A stretch of DNA of 64,000 nucleotides from Cantharellus purpuraceus (lineage: Eukaryota; Basidiomycota; Agaricomycetes; Cantharellales; Hydnaceae): positions 682,001 through 746,000 of the forward strand of contig JALBUN010000004.1 in the NCBI GenBank assembly GCA_025174535.1. The letters are read 5' to 3'. Under the pieces are notes generated by a model. It was given only the letters and a program-made list of their open reading frames with translations. It searched no databases and was not told the DNA's origin. Each line of letters begins with the position of its first letter. Position 1 is the stretch's first letter. Shown here piece by piece: positions 34,601 through 46,151 of this stretch. A program made the position numbers and the translations under genes.

Positions 34601-35157
34601 AAAGTATTGGTTGACGTCTTTTACAGAGGTTCGACCGTACATATTCGAGACTCTGATGTATCTCGTTAGCGTACACGCACATGTCAGCACGGTGGCTAAG
34701 CCACTTCTTGAGCGGACCCTCAACTCGCTCATTGAAGATCTGGTCGAGGAAGCATTGGCTTGTTTCAAACAAGTCCGACGCTTCGGCATGGGTGGGATGC
34801 TGCGGGTACACGTGCATTCCTGAATACTAGTTATTTTCTCTAACCGGTTCCATACAGGCCACGCTGGAAATTGAGTTCATGCACCAAGTCTTTGTGCAAT
34901 ATGTTACACCCACAGCTGCGACACAGCTTACTGAGATCTATCGTAAGATTTCAGAGTCGTATATGCGACGAAACGGGGACGAGAACCTCCAGGAGGCCTT
35001 GAACGGTGTTAAGAAGACGTTGAGTGACACGCGCAAGGCGACAGGGATAGAGTTTTTATGCTTCCGCGCTCAGTCAAAGAAGCCTGAGGCAGGGAAGAGT
35101 GAACGGACAAGAGGATCTGGTGGAAAAGACTCTAGGACTCGGGAGGGAGTGTTTTGA
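31604..35157 (+). CDS. SEC5: Exocyst complex component Sec5
   Basis: Many-exon gene from [20 protein letters not shown] at 31604 to a Lys/Arg/Gly-rich tail at 35157. Sec5 is one of eight exocyst subunits that tether secretory vesicles to the plasma membrane, with Sec3, Sec6 and Exo70. Diagnostic blocks: [78 protein letters not shown], then helical-bundle segments such as [18 protein letters not shown] and [20 protein letters not shown]. The C-terminal segment [20 protein letters not shown] matches the end of the family. No breaking lesion was found, though I did not fix every splice site. Confidence 0.92.
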
Positions 35158-35502
35158 TTTGTTTTACCTATGTCTGGGACCTGTACTTGAAGTGTAGTGA
35201 TGCTCGACCTACAAGAAATTGATTCCTAATCGGGTTATATGGTGAATGCTCCAGCACTACGTAAGCAGACTTGCTTTCCGTTGAGCCCGAATTGCAATTG
35301 GTCAGCTCGACCTCGTGGGAGACATGTTTGCCGCACGTGAGCATCAAGAATACTCCTTAGTGGTCGGATTACAGTAATGGCTGAGCTTATTTCGCCCAAC
35401 TACATCAACGGCAGCAGTCGGTGGACGGTGCTTGCTCCCTATTGCTTGTGAAGACACAAGACACTAGTGTATGACTGGCAGTGGTAACTTTGGATAGTCA
35501 AT
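35158..35502. other. Intergenic, nothing seen
   Basis: A 345-base gap between SEC5 and the acyl-CoA synthetase gene, both on the plus strand. No TATA box or repeat was noted. Confidence 0.5.
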
Positions 35503-38308
35503 ATGCTAGCATCGGCAGCCGTAGTCACCGCGAACCTGTTGAGGCGAGCTGTATCTGGCCATGGAACAATAAGGAGGACTCTGCTCACGATGTCTTCGGT
35601 TGAGGGGCCTCTAGATCCTCCTTTGAGCACTTTGACTCTTTCTGAATACTTCCATTCCGAAATACTAGCTAAGCATCACTCCCATCCGGCTCTCATATGC
35701 CCTCGGGAATCTCCTCATGCTCACGGCGGCCCATTAATTCAAAACCGCCAAAACGCCAAATATCTTGCCTGGGATTTCTCAGAGTTTAATCGCCACATTG
35801 AAGCGCTTTCCAGAGGACTTATTACCTTGGGAGTGCAGAAAGGCGATCGTGTTGGTATCATTATGGGAAATACTAGGTGAGATAATCGTCGTCCACGGTG
35901 TTGCGTGCTCGTAACGTTTCCCAGTGCGTATGCTGTGCTGCAGTGGGCATGTGCAAGGGTCGGAGCAATCCTTGTCACGCTGAATCCAGCGTATCGTGCT
36001 CATGAGCTCGTCAGTACCCGTCTCCCGCCTCACCTGTTTCCCAGCCTACACTGTCATTTTAACCTAAGGTGCAAGCTTTGAAACTCGTTGGGGTGTCAAC
36101 ACTCTTCATAGTCCCAAGCTTACGTGGTTCGGACTACATTTCTATGCTTTCAAACACCATTCCTTCCCTATCTGCTTCCAAGCCCAATACCATTTCATCT
36201 GATGTGCTTCCCGACTTGCGGTCCCTAGTACTAGTGGACAATACAGGTAATGAGGGCCGCTTTGAAGCATCAATGGCACAAATGAATTGCGCTGTTGATT
36301 ATCGAGAGGTCTTCGTGTGGCACCAAAGCGCTGCAGAGGACAAGCACATCAGTGAACTCACACAGAGCATGACTAAGGATGATATTATCAACCTGCAATT
36401 CACGAGGTTCAGTATATTTTGTCATTTTGTCTGTGGGGATGTTGCTGACTAGTGATCAGCGGTACCACAGGAGCACCGGTTCGTACCTGTCTCCTTGGAC
36501 TACAGGGATGGACTAACAGTAAAAATGCTCCAGAAAGCCGTTTCGGTGAGTCAACGTATCATTTTAATTGATTATAATTTACGTATAGCAGTTGACTCAC
36601 CAACTTCTCAACAATGCCTTGTCGATTGGTCGGTGTATGAAACTTACACCTGAAGACAAATTATGTCAGTACCCTTAGTATCGTTTCCCGGCATGTCCTT
36701 GCTCATTATGAGTCTCAGGCAATGTCCCTCCTCTGTACCATTGCTTTGGCCTCGTAAGCAGATATTCTTCCTCTTATCTTCCGGCTTTTATGTGAAGCCA
36801 TGTCAGGTATTGGGGAACCTAGCTGCATGGGCGCATGGGTCGTGCATTGTTTATCCTTCAGAAAGTTATCATCCAAAAGCTATTGTGGACGCTCTTGTGG
36901 CGGAACAATGCACCGCCCTTCATGGTGTGCGCACATCTCCGTATCATTTGGGAGGAACGTTTAAGATCTGATGGATTGCTAAGGTTCCTACTCACTTTTT
37001 AGGTGTACTCGAAGAGGTGTCTCGAAGAGGCGGTGCTAACCTCCCGAAGCTCAGGTCTAAACCTTTTTGTATACCTCCCCTCGATAGCTGATGTAAGTGA
37101 TTGGCAGAACTGGCGTCGCAGCAGGTTCTCCCATTCCCGAAGAACTTATGCGACAACTCATTGATAAATTAAACTTGACGGAGTTGACCATTGCATATGG
37201 AATGAGTCGGTATTTTCACTGGTATTCCCGATTTCATTGTCTGACCTGGCTTTGGGGCCTGTAGCTGAGACCAGGTGAATATAATCCACCTTTTACATTC
37301 TTACCAAATTGATGTATCGCATGGCCGGAATTTCCCTTTTCAGCCCTGTGTCGTTTCAGACCGTTCCAGCCGATCCTATCAAGAAGCGGGTAGAAACCGT
37401 TGGTCGCGTGCAGCCTCATGTCAAGGCAAAGGTAATCGACCCAGAAGGGAATGTGCTCCCAGTCAACAAACCTGGGGAACTATGTGTTGCTGGATATCTA
37501 GTCCAGAAGGGGTTGGTCTTTGTCTTATTCTTTGGCTGTCCTCGAGTCAGCTCAGTGAGACCTGGGGGTAGGTACTGGAATGACCTGGAGCAGACCGCGT
37601 CCGTGATGCGACGCCATCCCGGTAGTTCTGGTAAATCACTTCATGTGATCTTTTGTCGATTCTATTATGTCTCTAAACGCCCCTTCTGTTAATCAGACTT
37701 ATGGATGCATACTGGCGATGAAACTATTATGGATGAGGAAGGGTATCTTCGAGGTTCGTTACCCACATGCAAGATGTTTCCTGCTCCAAACCATTCATAA
37801 TTCTTTTGTAGTGATCAGCCGTATCAAAGGTACATAATCACCACTTATGGTATATTCAGGACACACTGGTGATGTTTTCCCTTTTTAAGATATCATCATT
37901 CGAGGGGGAGAGAATCTGTTCCCGGTTCAAATAGAAAACAACATTACGAACCATCCTTCCATTCGAGAGGCCGCCGTAATAGCAGTTCCTGACTCGACTT
38001 ACGGCGAGACAGTGGGAGTATGGGTTGTCCGACATGCCAATGAACCCCCGATTAGTCGATCAGATTTAAGGCGGTGGGTTGGCGAGCAGATGAATCCTCA
38101 GGTACGCAATGTTGTTCTAGCCGACCTTTGTGTTCAGGCACCTCATTCAATCCCTTTTGAACGACAGAACCAGCCTGTATGGGTATGGTTTGTAGGCGAA
38201 GAAGGAGTAGAAGCTGAGTTGCCAAAGACCGCTAGTGGGAAAGTGCAAAAGCACATTCTCCGAGAATGGGCGGCCCGCTGGGCAAAGCTTGGAATTGGTA
38301 GGGTTTGA
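35503..38308 (+). CDS. AMP-binding acyl-CoA synthetase (ACSF2-like)
   Basis: Many-exon gene of the ANL superfamily, which activates fatty acids through acyl-AMP to acyl-CoA. The first 29 residues before a second Met (35590) are basic and Ala/Ser/Thr rich, so mitochondrial import from the first ATG is likely. Motifs in order: KGDRVGIIMGN, CARVGAILVTLNPAYR, the phosphate loop TSGTTGAPKAVSLTH (split by introns around 36405-36540), PPLYHCFG, HPKAIVDALVAEQCTALHG, ELTIAYGMAETSPVSFQT, LWMHTGDETIMDEEGYL, VISRIKD, IIIRGGENLFPVQIE and the catalytic Lys in PKTASGKVQKHILREW. The order and spacing match medium-chain acyl-CoA synthetase family 2. The chain length used cannot be deduced. No lesion seen. Confidence 0.9.
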
Positions 38309-38987
38309 CGGTGACAGTGCACCCGCGTCAGGCGTGTACCGCTGCAATTTGAGGTGCCCTGACGTGCCCTCAAACCTGTCGAGGTGTCAATCAGTTCGAC
38401 TACCTTTATACCATGGATAGTTTGTTCGACCTTTACCTTTCTTGGCGAAAGCCCTATACTCTCCAGACCGCACAATCATTCTCCCCCTTCAATACTAGAA
38501 GAACTTGCCTGGCATACGTGTTCTTGTGTTTCTTTTTTCAATTGAATGCATGAAAAGAATATTTTCTTGGTCCATTATTGCCTGGGCTAATCGTTGTCGG
38601 CAATACCGTTATATTCGTCGGCTTTGTCTTTGACAGCCTGCTCATGGAACCTACAGTATTGTAACCGGGGAAGGGGAGGGGGGGCTGAAGGCTTAGCCGA
38701 CAAATGCTTCGAGGCAACAACGTTCATCCTAAACGGAAAAGGATGCCTTCGCCGCGGAATGAGCTTTCTTGGCGATTCAATCTGATCGAATCCCGATGCC
38801 TTGTACGACATTATTCAATGGAAATATGGTTAGTGAGCCATCAAACTATGTGATCCCACCCACTGACTAAAGGCTGCCGAACCTCAATTTCTCCTTATCT
38901 GTGATCAACGTCACACGCTAGTCAGCGCGTCGTGTCACGTGAGCCTGCTCACGCCAAATTCACGCGCCTCAAGCGCGTCTCTTCAAC
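38309..38987. other. Intergenic, no gene seen
   Basis: 0.7 kb between the acyl-CoA synthetase and MutY genes. A G-rich run lies at about 38671-38686. Short open frames on either strand show no features. Confidence 0.5.
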
Positions 38988-40718
38988 ATGGCCAAAAGCT
39001 CCACTTCAACGGGCAATATGGTCAAACGGCAGCCGAAGAAGAGGAAATTATCTTTATCCGATGATGCCGATGATGATTTACAAGTAGCGGCTCGTCTACA
39101 CTCTGCAAGCTTGCATACCCTCAAAAGTTCCGACGTGGTACAGTTTCGAGCTAACTTGTTGGAGTGGTTCAGCAAAACGCGTGATGTGAGAGGTATGCCA
39201 TGGAGATGCCATGTCATGGAGACGTCGCCCGACAAGCAGGCTCAAAGAGCTTACGAGGTGCGCGACTCGTTTGAAGGCCCACTCGCTAATCGAGAGCTGG
39301 AACAGGTATGGGTTTCCGAGATCATGTTGCAGCAGACGCAGGTTGCTACTGTAATTCCATTTTATAACCGATGGATGGAGAAGTTTCCGAAAATACAAGT
39401 TTTGGCTGCTGCGGATATTGACACGGTCAACAGTCTTTGGAAAGGCCTCGGATATTATTCCAGGGCTGCTCGCCTCCTGGCAGGAGCTAAGAAGGTGGTA
39501 GCCAATTTTGGAGGTCGTCTCCCCAATGATGCGAAGGCTTTAGAGAAGGAGATACCAGGTATTGGACGGTATAGGTACCAACAATCACATATTGTTGACC
39601 GCGCGGGTCCCCGTCCTGACAAAGTGTTGTAGTGCTGGGGCTATTTGCAGCATTGCATATGGAATATGTGCGCCAGTTCTCGACGGCAACGTGCATCGCC
39701 TGCTTAGTCGTGTCTTGGCTCTCCATGCGTCTCCGAAAGCAAAGAAGACGTTGGATTTGCTATGGAGTGGGGCAGAAGCCATGGTAGAAGGTTCGGACCG
39801 GCCGGGAGATATCAATCAAGCGCTTATAGAGCTCGGAAGTACTGTCTGCAAAGTCAGGGATCCGGTATGCGAGTTGTGTCCCTTGAGCAACGGTTGCAGT
39901 GCCTATAAAGAGTCGAAGGCGAGAAATCTCACCATATACTGACGGAGAAAACTAAAAGCGGACGCGTAGGCTTCTTCATCATCCGTAGAAGACATCGAAG
40001 ATCTATGTGATATCTGTGCACCGCCTCCATCGGGACGATTGGTCACCCGATTCCCCATGAAGGCAATTAAAAAGAAGCCCAGAACAGAAACTGACGTTGT
40101 CAGTATTGTAGAGTGGAGATGCAAAGAGGAACGGTTTTTCGCATTAGTCCGAAGACCTGAAGGAGGTGCGTGGTCATGGAGCGTTCTTCACCCGGAATTT
40201 GACGTGAATTTTATAGGGCTATTAGCTGGACTATATGAGTTTCCATCATCTGAAAATATCGATGAAAACGAAAACTTGTTAAAAGTCTCTGATTCAATTT
40301 TAGATGACTTACTTGCGTCCCCTCCACCCAAATACAAATCCTCGGATAAGCAACGCGCTATCACAAACGCTGATAGCAAACTTCACATAACAGATATTCG
40401 TCACGTTGGGGATACACAACATATATTCAGCCACATAAGAAAAACCTACCGAATATGTTTAGTCGTTCTGCAGGGTGGATCATCCCCCCCTTTATTCAGA
40501 GCTGATTCCCGGCATCAATCGAAAAGGCGGGAAACCTACGATAATGGCGCAGATGGTGTTGGAGCGCAAATGAGATGGGTCCCTGAAGAGAACGTTGCAG
40601 ATGCCAAGTAAGCTCCTATTCAAATCCTTTATTTTTCTCGCCGAGATCACCCTATGTTAGTATCGGCACAGGAGTCTTGAAGGTATGGAAACAGGCAAGA
40701 CTGTTTTGGAGGGAATGA
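38988..40718 (+). CDS. MUTYH: A/G-specific adenine DNA glycosylase (MutY homolog)
   Basis: It removes adenine mispaired with 8-oxoguanine in nuclear and mitochondrial DNA. After a basic N-terminus (KRQPKKRKLSLSDD), the glycosylase core shows EIMLQQTQVATVIPFY (catalytic Glu), WKGLGYYSRA, the helix-hairpin-helix EIPGIGRY-SAGAI and the catalytic Asp in PVLDGNVHRLLSRV. Then comes the iron-sulfur loop C-x6-C-x2-C-x5-C (CKVRDPVCELCPLSNGC). The C-terminal NUDIX-like 8-oxoG recognition domain holds LLAGLYEFPS and HIFSHIRKTY, and ends VWKQARLFWRE at TGA 40716-40718. The intron after YKESK (39919-39969) appears to use a GC donor. Intact, normal length. Confidence 0.94.
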
Positions 40719-41415
40719 CCAATCCGACTATGTTGTTCTGCTCTCCAATTTTCATATATCTCATGGCTGGGGATCCCTGAGACAGCATCTGTACTGTCTT
40801 GATTCTTGCTTGTCTCCATGCTTTTGTGATGCTTCGGATATATATCCCCAGTACCCGATGGTCGGCTTTGCAATGTAAATATTCACGTAGATCAGCAAGA
40901 CCGTGATCAGACACTCCCCGAGCTCAGGCATGATTAGAAGCTATTGGGACGATCAGTGGGTTGCTGAGAATTTTCGTATACTAAGTTGGGATAGAACAGA
41001 GTTAAACAATCGTAGGGAGAGTACGGAAAGTTGCATGTTACTCGTCGGGCGCCCCGTGACGGTGAAGGCATATCTAATAAGTTTCGTAGAGTATGTTGTC
41101 TGCAACAAGACCAGAGAAGGATCATGATTTGACCCTAACGAATTGATTAGGTGCGATGTTTAGACAAGCTAGATAGGTGAGAAAGCGTAGTCGGATGGCG
41201 ACTTGAAGCTTTGTATGCAAATCCTCTTCGTTAAGATACATGATAAGATAGACACCGTTTCTTTCCGGGATTGATTCAGGAGCATATACGCATATCCTAA
41301 ATTTCTACAAGGGGGTTGGGAGCAGAGATTGTGCCGAAATGCAAGCAACACGCCACGGAGAATGTTTGCCGTTACAATAACGTGGCTAGCCATGATCACC
41401 ATTCAATAGCGAGAG
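40719..41415. other. Mostly intergenic
   Basis: No family signal on either strand. Minus-strand frames at 41402-41169 might be further exons of the small gene to the right but cannot be shown to be. Confidence 0.4.
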
Positions 41416-41775
41416 CTACTTACTGTGGGAGGCGTTTGTGAAGGCGAAACATACGGAAGAATGCGGAACCTTGAATTTCAATGTGCATGCACGGATTCTA
41501 GCAAATAACATTTCAGGTTCATCGTAAGAGAGTATTGATATTGATGCCAGATGGAGAATGGTCTCAAACAGGGTATATCGGGCCACGACACCTCCGAGAG
41601 CCATGTAGACGCTCAGCAAGGTTCGAGGGACGAAAGAAGAGTTGTCTAGTAGAGAAAACTCACTGACAGTAGCTGGTAGATAGCACCGGCGGGCCGGTGA
41701 AACAATGGACTCGCGCACTGGCTGCCGACTTGAGAGCCTTGAAGGAGGTGGTTTGCATTCTATACTGGGCGCCAT
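41416..41775 (-). CDS. Small hypothetical protein, divergent from DNAJC11 gene
   Basis: ATG at 41773-41775 opens a 119-codon frame: a basic, Pro/Ser-rich start (MAPSIECKPPPSRLSSRQP), then a possible membrane segment around LLSVYMALGGVV and an amphipathic stretch. GT-AG sites inside (for example the GTCAGTGAG near 41667) mean the true product may be spliced differently. I do not recognise it. Its start lies 66 bases from the start of the DNAJC11-type gene, a shared promoter arrangement that favours a real gene. Confidence 0.4.
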   Translation of the reverse strand: MAPSIECKPPPSRLSSRQPVRESIVSPARRCYLPATVSEFSLLDNSSFVPRTLLSVYMALGGVVARYTLFETILHLASISILSYDEPEMLFARIRACTLKFKVPHSSVCFAFTNASHSK

Positions 41776-41841
41776 TGTGGCGGTTGGAACACTGAGCAGA
41801 ACTAGCGTGACGAATCACGTGATGAAAGTGTGACTTGCGGC

Positions 41842-44196
41842 ATGTCCAGACAAGCTAGTGATTCTGCTACATCTAATAATGAAGACACCAGAGAATCACT
41901 GTAGTTGAGTTAGCGGTTTTTGTCGGGTTGAATTTTTTCTGATCTCTCTTTCTCAGTTCTATTCTAAATCTTCCCATCTCGGCTTCCCAGGTCACAGGCT
42001 TCTTGCTTCTCTACGTGAACGACGCTCAGACCATGGTATTCTAGGATGATATTCGACATCGTTATAAAGAACTAGCAGGTAGAAATGAAGAATTTTGTTT
42101 CAGGAATTACGAATAATCTCGTTCCTAGTAATTTTCCATCCAGATCGACAAACACAGAAGGGTGAAAACACAAAGAGAGTAGCCGAAGAGCGGTTCCGCC
42201 AAATCCAGAGAGCTTACGAAAGTGAGCCATCATATCCATCATCATTCCCTAGCATGAGTTTCATCCAGTTTTGCAGTTCTTACGGACCCGGATCAACGGC
42301 AAAGTGAGCCATTGTTTCCACTTCTGCTCAGACAATAAATTCATCCCGTCGATATAGTCTATGACATGTTTGGCGAGGGTGGACTTGTGGCTCGTAAGAC
42401 CGTGGGGCATCGATATTCTTCTCCAGAGGAGGTGGGCACAACCGTCGAAATTCGTGTCGTGCCTTACCTTTCAGAAAGCTTCGCGCAGAACTTGAGCGAC
42501 TAGTAGAAGAAGCTCGGGGGATGTCTCAGACTGGAAAGCGTATAATCTCCCTTGGAGAATTTATTTGCGGCTTCGACATGAATGACTTGTTCATACCCCA
42601 ACATGATGTACGCTCGAAAGGCTTGTCCAGCAGGCTTAGTGGTGTAAGACAAACCCTGCTACGTGTCCAGCACACCATGGGGGTACTTCCATTTCCTTAT
42701 CTCTGGACTCTCCCGATTGACGATGTTGATTGACGAGCTTCTAGGTCAACTTCAGAAATGGCACCGAAGCGTCTTTAACAGGGTGCCTGCAAGCGGTGCC
42801 CTACCGGGGTGCCCCACGTGATTATGGAAATATACTGGGCACCATACGGTATCAGTTTTCACCACGGATACAGACTGCAGTGCGTTGATCAATAACTCTT
42901 TTAATGTGTCGTACCTTATCCGTGGCTGACATAGGCAACAGCTAATCTTCTACGCTCGCATGCTCTAAGTCTCACAACAACATACGATGGCGACGAGAAC
43001 CGTGTAACTCTAAAAACCCAGTTTTCACCGAAGGTTTCCCTTCTTTTACCCCCGTTAACGCTGGAGCTTCAGCGACAACTTTTTGTCAAATCATTGACAC
43101 AGGGACATTTAATTTTTGCCACGGGACCACAGCCGTCCTTTACGGCAAGTCTACAATCCCCTTCGCATCCATCAGCAGCATTTGCATGGAGTGCCGGTTT
43201 CCAATTAAGCCGTTCTCCACATCTTTCTGCAGAATTAGCCTCCAGGCGTCTTTCGGGAGGATTTAAAGCTAAGCTTGGCGTGGAACTCGGAGTCCTAGGG
43301 TTGTCAGGGACTGTCTGTGGAGTATGGACTGGTTCTGAAGATAACTTGATATCGGTCGCGGTCGGTGCAGCCCCAGGGGCAGCTGTTTACACGAGACTGA
43401 CGTGGGTATAACTATCAATCATTGGCACGCGCTTATGTTCCTCTGGCACTCCAGGCTAGAATCGCTAGGTCAGCGCATTTATGTTCCAATTGTGCTCTCG
43501 CACGAAGTCGATGTTATCATCGGCCTGTGCGCAGTCCTCGTACCCTCGGCTGTGGCTGCATTAGCACACAACTTTTTGATAAAGCCACGGCTACGCTCTC
43601 GTCGAATATCGTGCGTGGTTATTTGTGATATGATGATTGCCCAGCCAACCTGCAATGGTATTCCAGTCAGTTGCAAGCCGCCCGACATGCACATCGTACG
43701 ACTATACAAAAATGCCGTGAAGAGGCTGAGCAGACTATAAATATTCTCTTCGAAAGTGCTCAACGAAGAGCAGAACACGAGCGGGCAATTGGCGGTTCGT
43801 CTCCGGCGTCACAAGCGGATGTGTAATTCTGACTTATATATATAATAGGCCTCGTCATATTATCCGCTGCATATACTACGGGTGGCGAAGAAGGCGAATC
43901 GCCTATATCAATAGATGTCACTGTTCCTCTCCAAGCACAAGTACATAACAGTCAACTATTGATCCCGGGTGGACGATCAAAGGTAAGCACGGTACCGATA
44001 GAAACCCTATCCCACGATGAGGCGAGACCTCACTGCGGTTCGTGTGAAACATAAATAGGTTGCTCTTCTGGGATTTTACGATCCGTCACCTGGTGCACGC
44101 AAGCACTTAAAGATAGAGTATTTGTTTCATGACTCACTACATGTAGCGTATGCGGGTGATTTTTCTCAGGTGGTGCTACCACTACGGGGTGCGTAA
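41842..44196 (+). CDS. DNAJC11: DNAJC11-type J-domain protein with DUF3395
   Basis: Spliced gene starting MSRQASDSATSNNEDTRE at 41842. The J domain is spread over five small exons: ESL-SILNLPISASQ, DDIRHRYKELA, VIFHPDRQTQKGEN (the HPD motif that stimulates Hsp70 ATPase), FRQIQRAYE, then ILTDPDQRQIYDMFGEGGL. The middle region holds a beta-barrel-like segment (KTQFSPKVSLLLPPLTLELQ, FQLSRSPHLSAELASRRLSG, LGQRIYVPIVLSHEVD). A coiled coil (REEAEQTINILFESAQRRAE) and the C-terminal DUF3395 (LVILSAAYTTGGEEG, LLGFYDPSPGARK, LPLRGA) end at TAA 44194-44196. In animals DNAJC11 works with the MICOS complex in mitochondrial cristae organisation. A TAG read at 42042-42044 lies inside an intron and is not a lesion. 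Confidence 0.88.
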
Positions 44197-45077
44197 CATC
44201 ATCATTTGAAGTCGCGCACCAATCCTAATTCAGACTGCAAACAGCACACTTGGCAGAGTAAGGGAACCCGTGGCAAAATGAAAAGACAGTGGATCCTAGA
44301 GTGTCAATCATCACTACTTTTTAGTAATTAATTGCATGACCTTTGCAACTTTTAACGCCAGGAGATCGCTATCACTGAACGCCGAAAAGACTGGCATCAA
44401 GAGATCTTTGAATGCCGTGCCGATAAAGTATGGTTTGAAGATTGCTTCCGTGAAACTTTAATAGAAGTGTGGTTGAATTGTTGGTTGAATTTTAGACAGC
44501 TGTATTGGTAAGGTTGCAACGGAGAGAAAAGTCAGCTCTGGTTAGAGCCGGTTAAAAGTATAGCTCCCTCTAGAATCAGCTAAAACTTACTATTGTCGGT
44601 TGGTTGATAGTTCTCTCAAGCGGGGCACCAGGGCAGCTTGTCAGGACATGTCCTGTGTGGTGCCGAGCTAATAAGGTTTCGACGACGTCCATGTACTTTA
44701 GATACCACGGCGCCGACGCGGGTGGATGATGAAGTCGGGGTGTGATATGCAACTAAGGCTATGTATGATAAAGTTGAAGAACACTCGAAAGCATTCTATA
44801 CCTGCCTTATATGGAAGTCGGAAATCAAAAAAGAAAAGAAGGATATCAACGGTTCCCACGCCTGGCAGCTGTTCTGGATGATGCAGGGAAGTGACTTACA
44901 TAAAGTTTTAAGGGTTAACTTGGGGTTAACGGAAGATCTCCAATTAGATCCCGCGAACACCGTCTTGACATAAAGTTCTTTCTCCGATCTAAGGCGCCGA
45001 CAACTCAGCCGCCCGTTCTTTTACTATAAGAACGTTCTCTTTTCGACTAAGCCTTTTGTTCCTCGCCTTCCCGTGGT
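44197..45077. other. Long upstream region of the WOPR gene
   Basis: About 0.9 kb without recognisable coding sequence, with A/T-rich stretches and the direct repeat GGTTAAC (about 44914-44930). WOPR regulator genes often carry long promoters, which fits. Confidence 0.45.
44900..44908 (+). promoter_or_regulatory. Candidate WOPR-protein binding site
   Basis: ATAAAGTTT matches eight of nine bases of the TTAAAGTTT element known for Candida Wor1. It lies about 170 bases upstream of the start of the WOPR gene here, so self-regulation is possible. A 9-base match is weak evidence. Confidence 0.25.
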
Positions 45078-46151
45078 ATGCAACAGCCCACTTGTACGAA
45101 CACCCGCATTGTGTGCGCACTATTCTCCTCGTCCCCTACTCTTCCCTTCAGGCTGACCGTCGTTACCTCTGCAGAACGACTGACGACGCGCACCGCATAT
45201 TTCATGGTGCAGGAATTCTTAGAACATTAGGACCCATGGTCCAACGTCGGCTGGACGCGGAAGAACGACGATTCGTGCGTCCAGGATCCGTCTTCGTTTG
45301 GGAAGAGCGAAGTACAACCTCGGAGGCGACTGGCCTCGGGATAGAACGTTGGACAGATGGACTTCGGTGGGGGCCAAGCCGTGTTCGAGACGTAGGTATC
45401 TTTCTTGCACATTCTACTTTGTTTTCCTGATGCGCTTCTTGAAAGGATGTGCGTTGTCCCACACTACGTTGTCTCGCGTTCGCTCATCTGCACCCTCAAG
45501 TTTCTTTATTATCAAGAAAAGTACACCAAGGCCGAAGGGCATAACATTCTGACTAAACAGACGTATTCCGCTTGGGTCGACCTACCATCAGGACCTAGAA
45601 AGTGGCATTTGAGTACGTGCTCGCTCGTCTACTCCTATGGACTTATCATTCACACCTTTCTATATTCCCCTCGTTTATCAGCTGCATACTTCACTCAGGC
45701 AACTATCGGCAACATGCTATCGGTTGACGACATACCTTGCATGAAAGGCGTGTCTGTTCCGCAAGGCATGTATAGACGGTCCCGCTCATCGAAAAGGAAA
45801 GGCGACAGTTGCAGACCCGGCATTGCTGACCTGCCCAGTCCAATTTCGGAACCAGGCTCTCCCCGACTCGAGCAAGAGAAATATCCCCTCTATGTTCCTT
45901 TTGACGGTCAACCAAGGTCGTCTCCACCCCCGCGACGTCTGTCTTCTTCATCCGGCTCAGATGACCACGACGACGACTTTTACCCTTGGATGCGACCACG
46001 AGCACGGGCGGGCTATGCCTTTTCTATCCAAAATGCAACGGACGCTGTATCTTCCGGACTTGCTCCATTATCATACCTCCAATCTCTCCAAAACCCTAGA
46101 CGCAATCCAGCCGACGAAGCTGTTCTCCGTGCCTTCGCCTCTTTTAACTAG
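45078..46151 (+). CDS. WOPR-domain transcription factor (Gti1/Pac2, Wor1/Ryp1 type)
   Basis: Four exons (45078-45110, 45152-45391, 45501-45612, 45682-46151) give 284 residues. The bipartite WOPR DNA-binding domain is complete. Box one has MQQPTCTNTRI, DDAHRIFHGAG, MVQRRLDAEERRFVRPG, SVFVWEER and IERWTDGLRWGPSRVRD. Box two has FLYYQEKYTKAEGHNILTKQ, TYSAWVDLPSGPRKWHLTAY and the basic end MYRRSRSSKRK. The start MQxPTC and the GPSRVRD motif are characteristic of the Wor1/Ryp1/Liv3 branch rather than plain Pac2. Such proteins are master switches of morphology, mating and virulence-like programs. The C-terminal 110 residues are Ser/Pro/Asp rich and probably an activation region. Shorter than many relatives. 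Confidence 0.93.

Noticed and set aside
42030..42060. In-frame TAG in the J domain of the DNAJC11-type gene, suggesting a pseudogene
   Set aside because: A 54-base GT-AG intron (GTCACAGG to TTCTAG) removes it, and the joined text SASQ-DDIRHRYKELA continues the J domain in phase.
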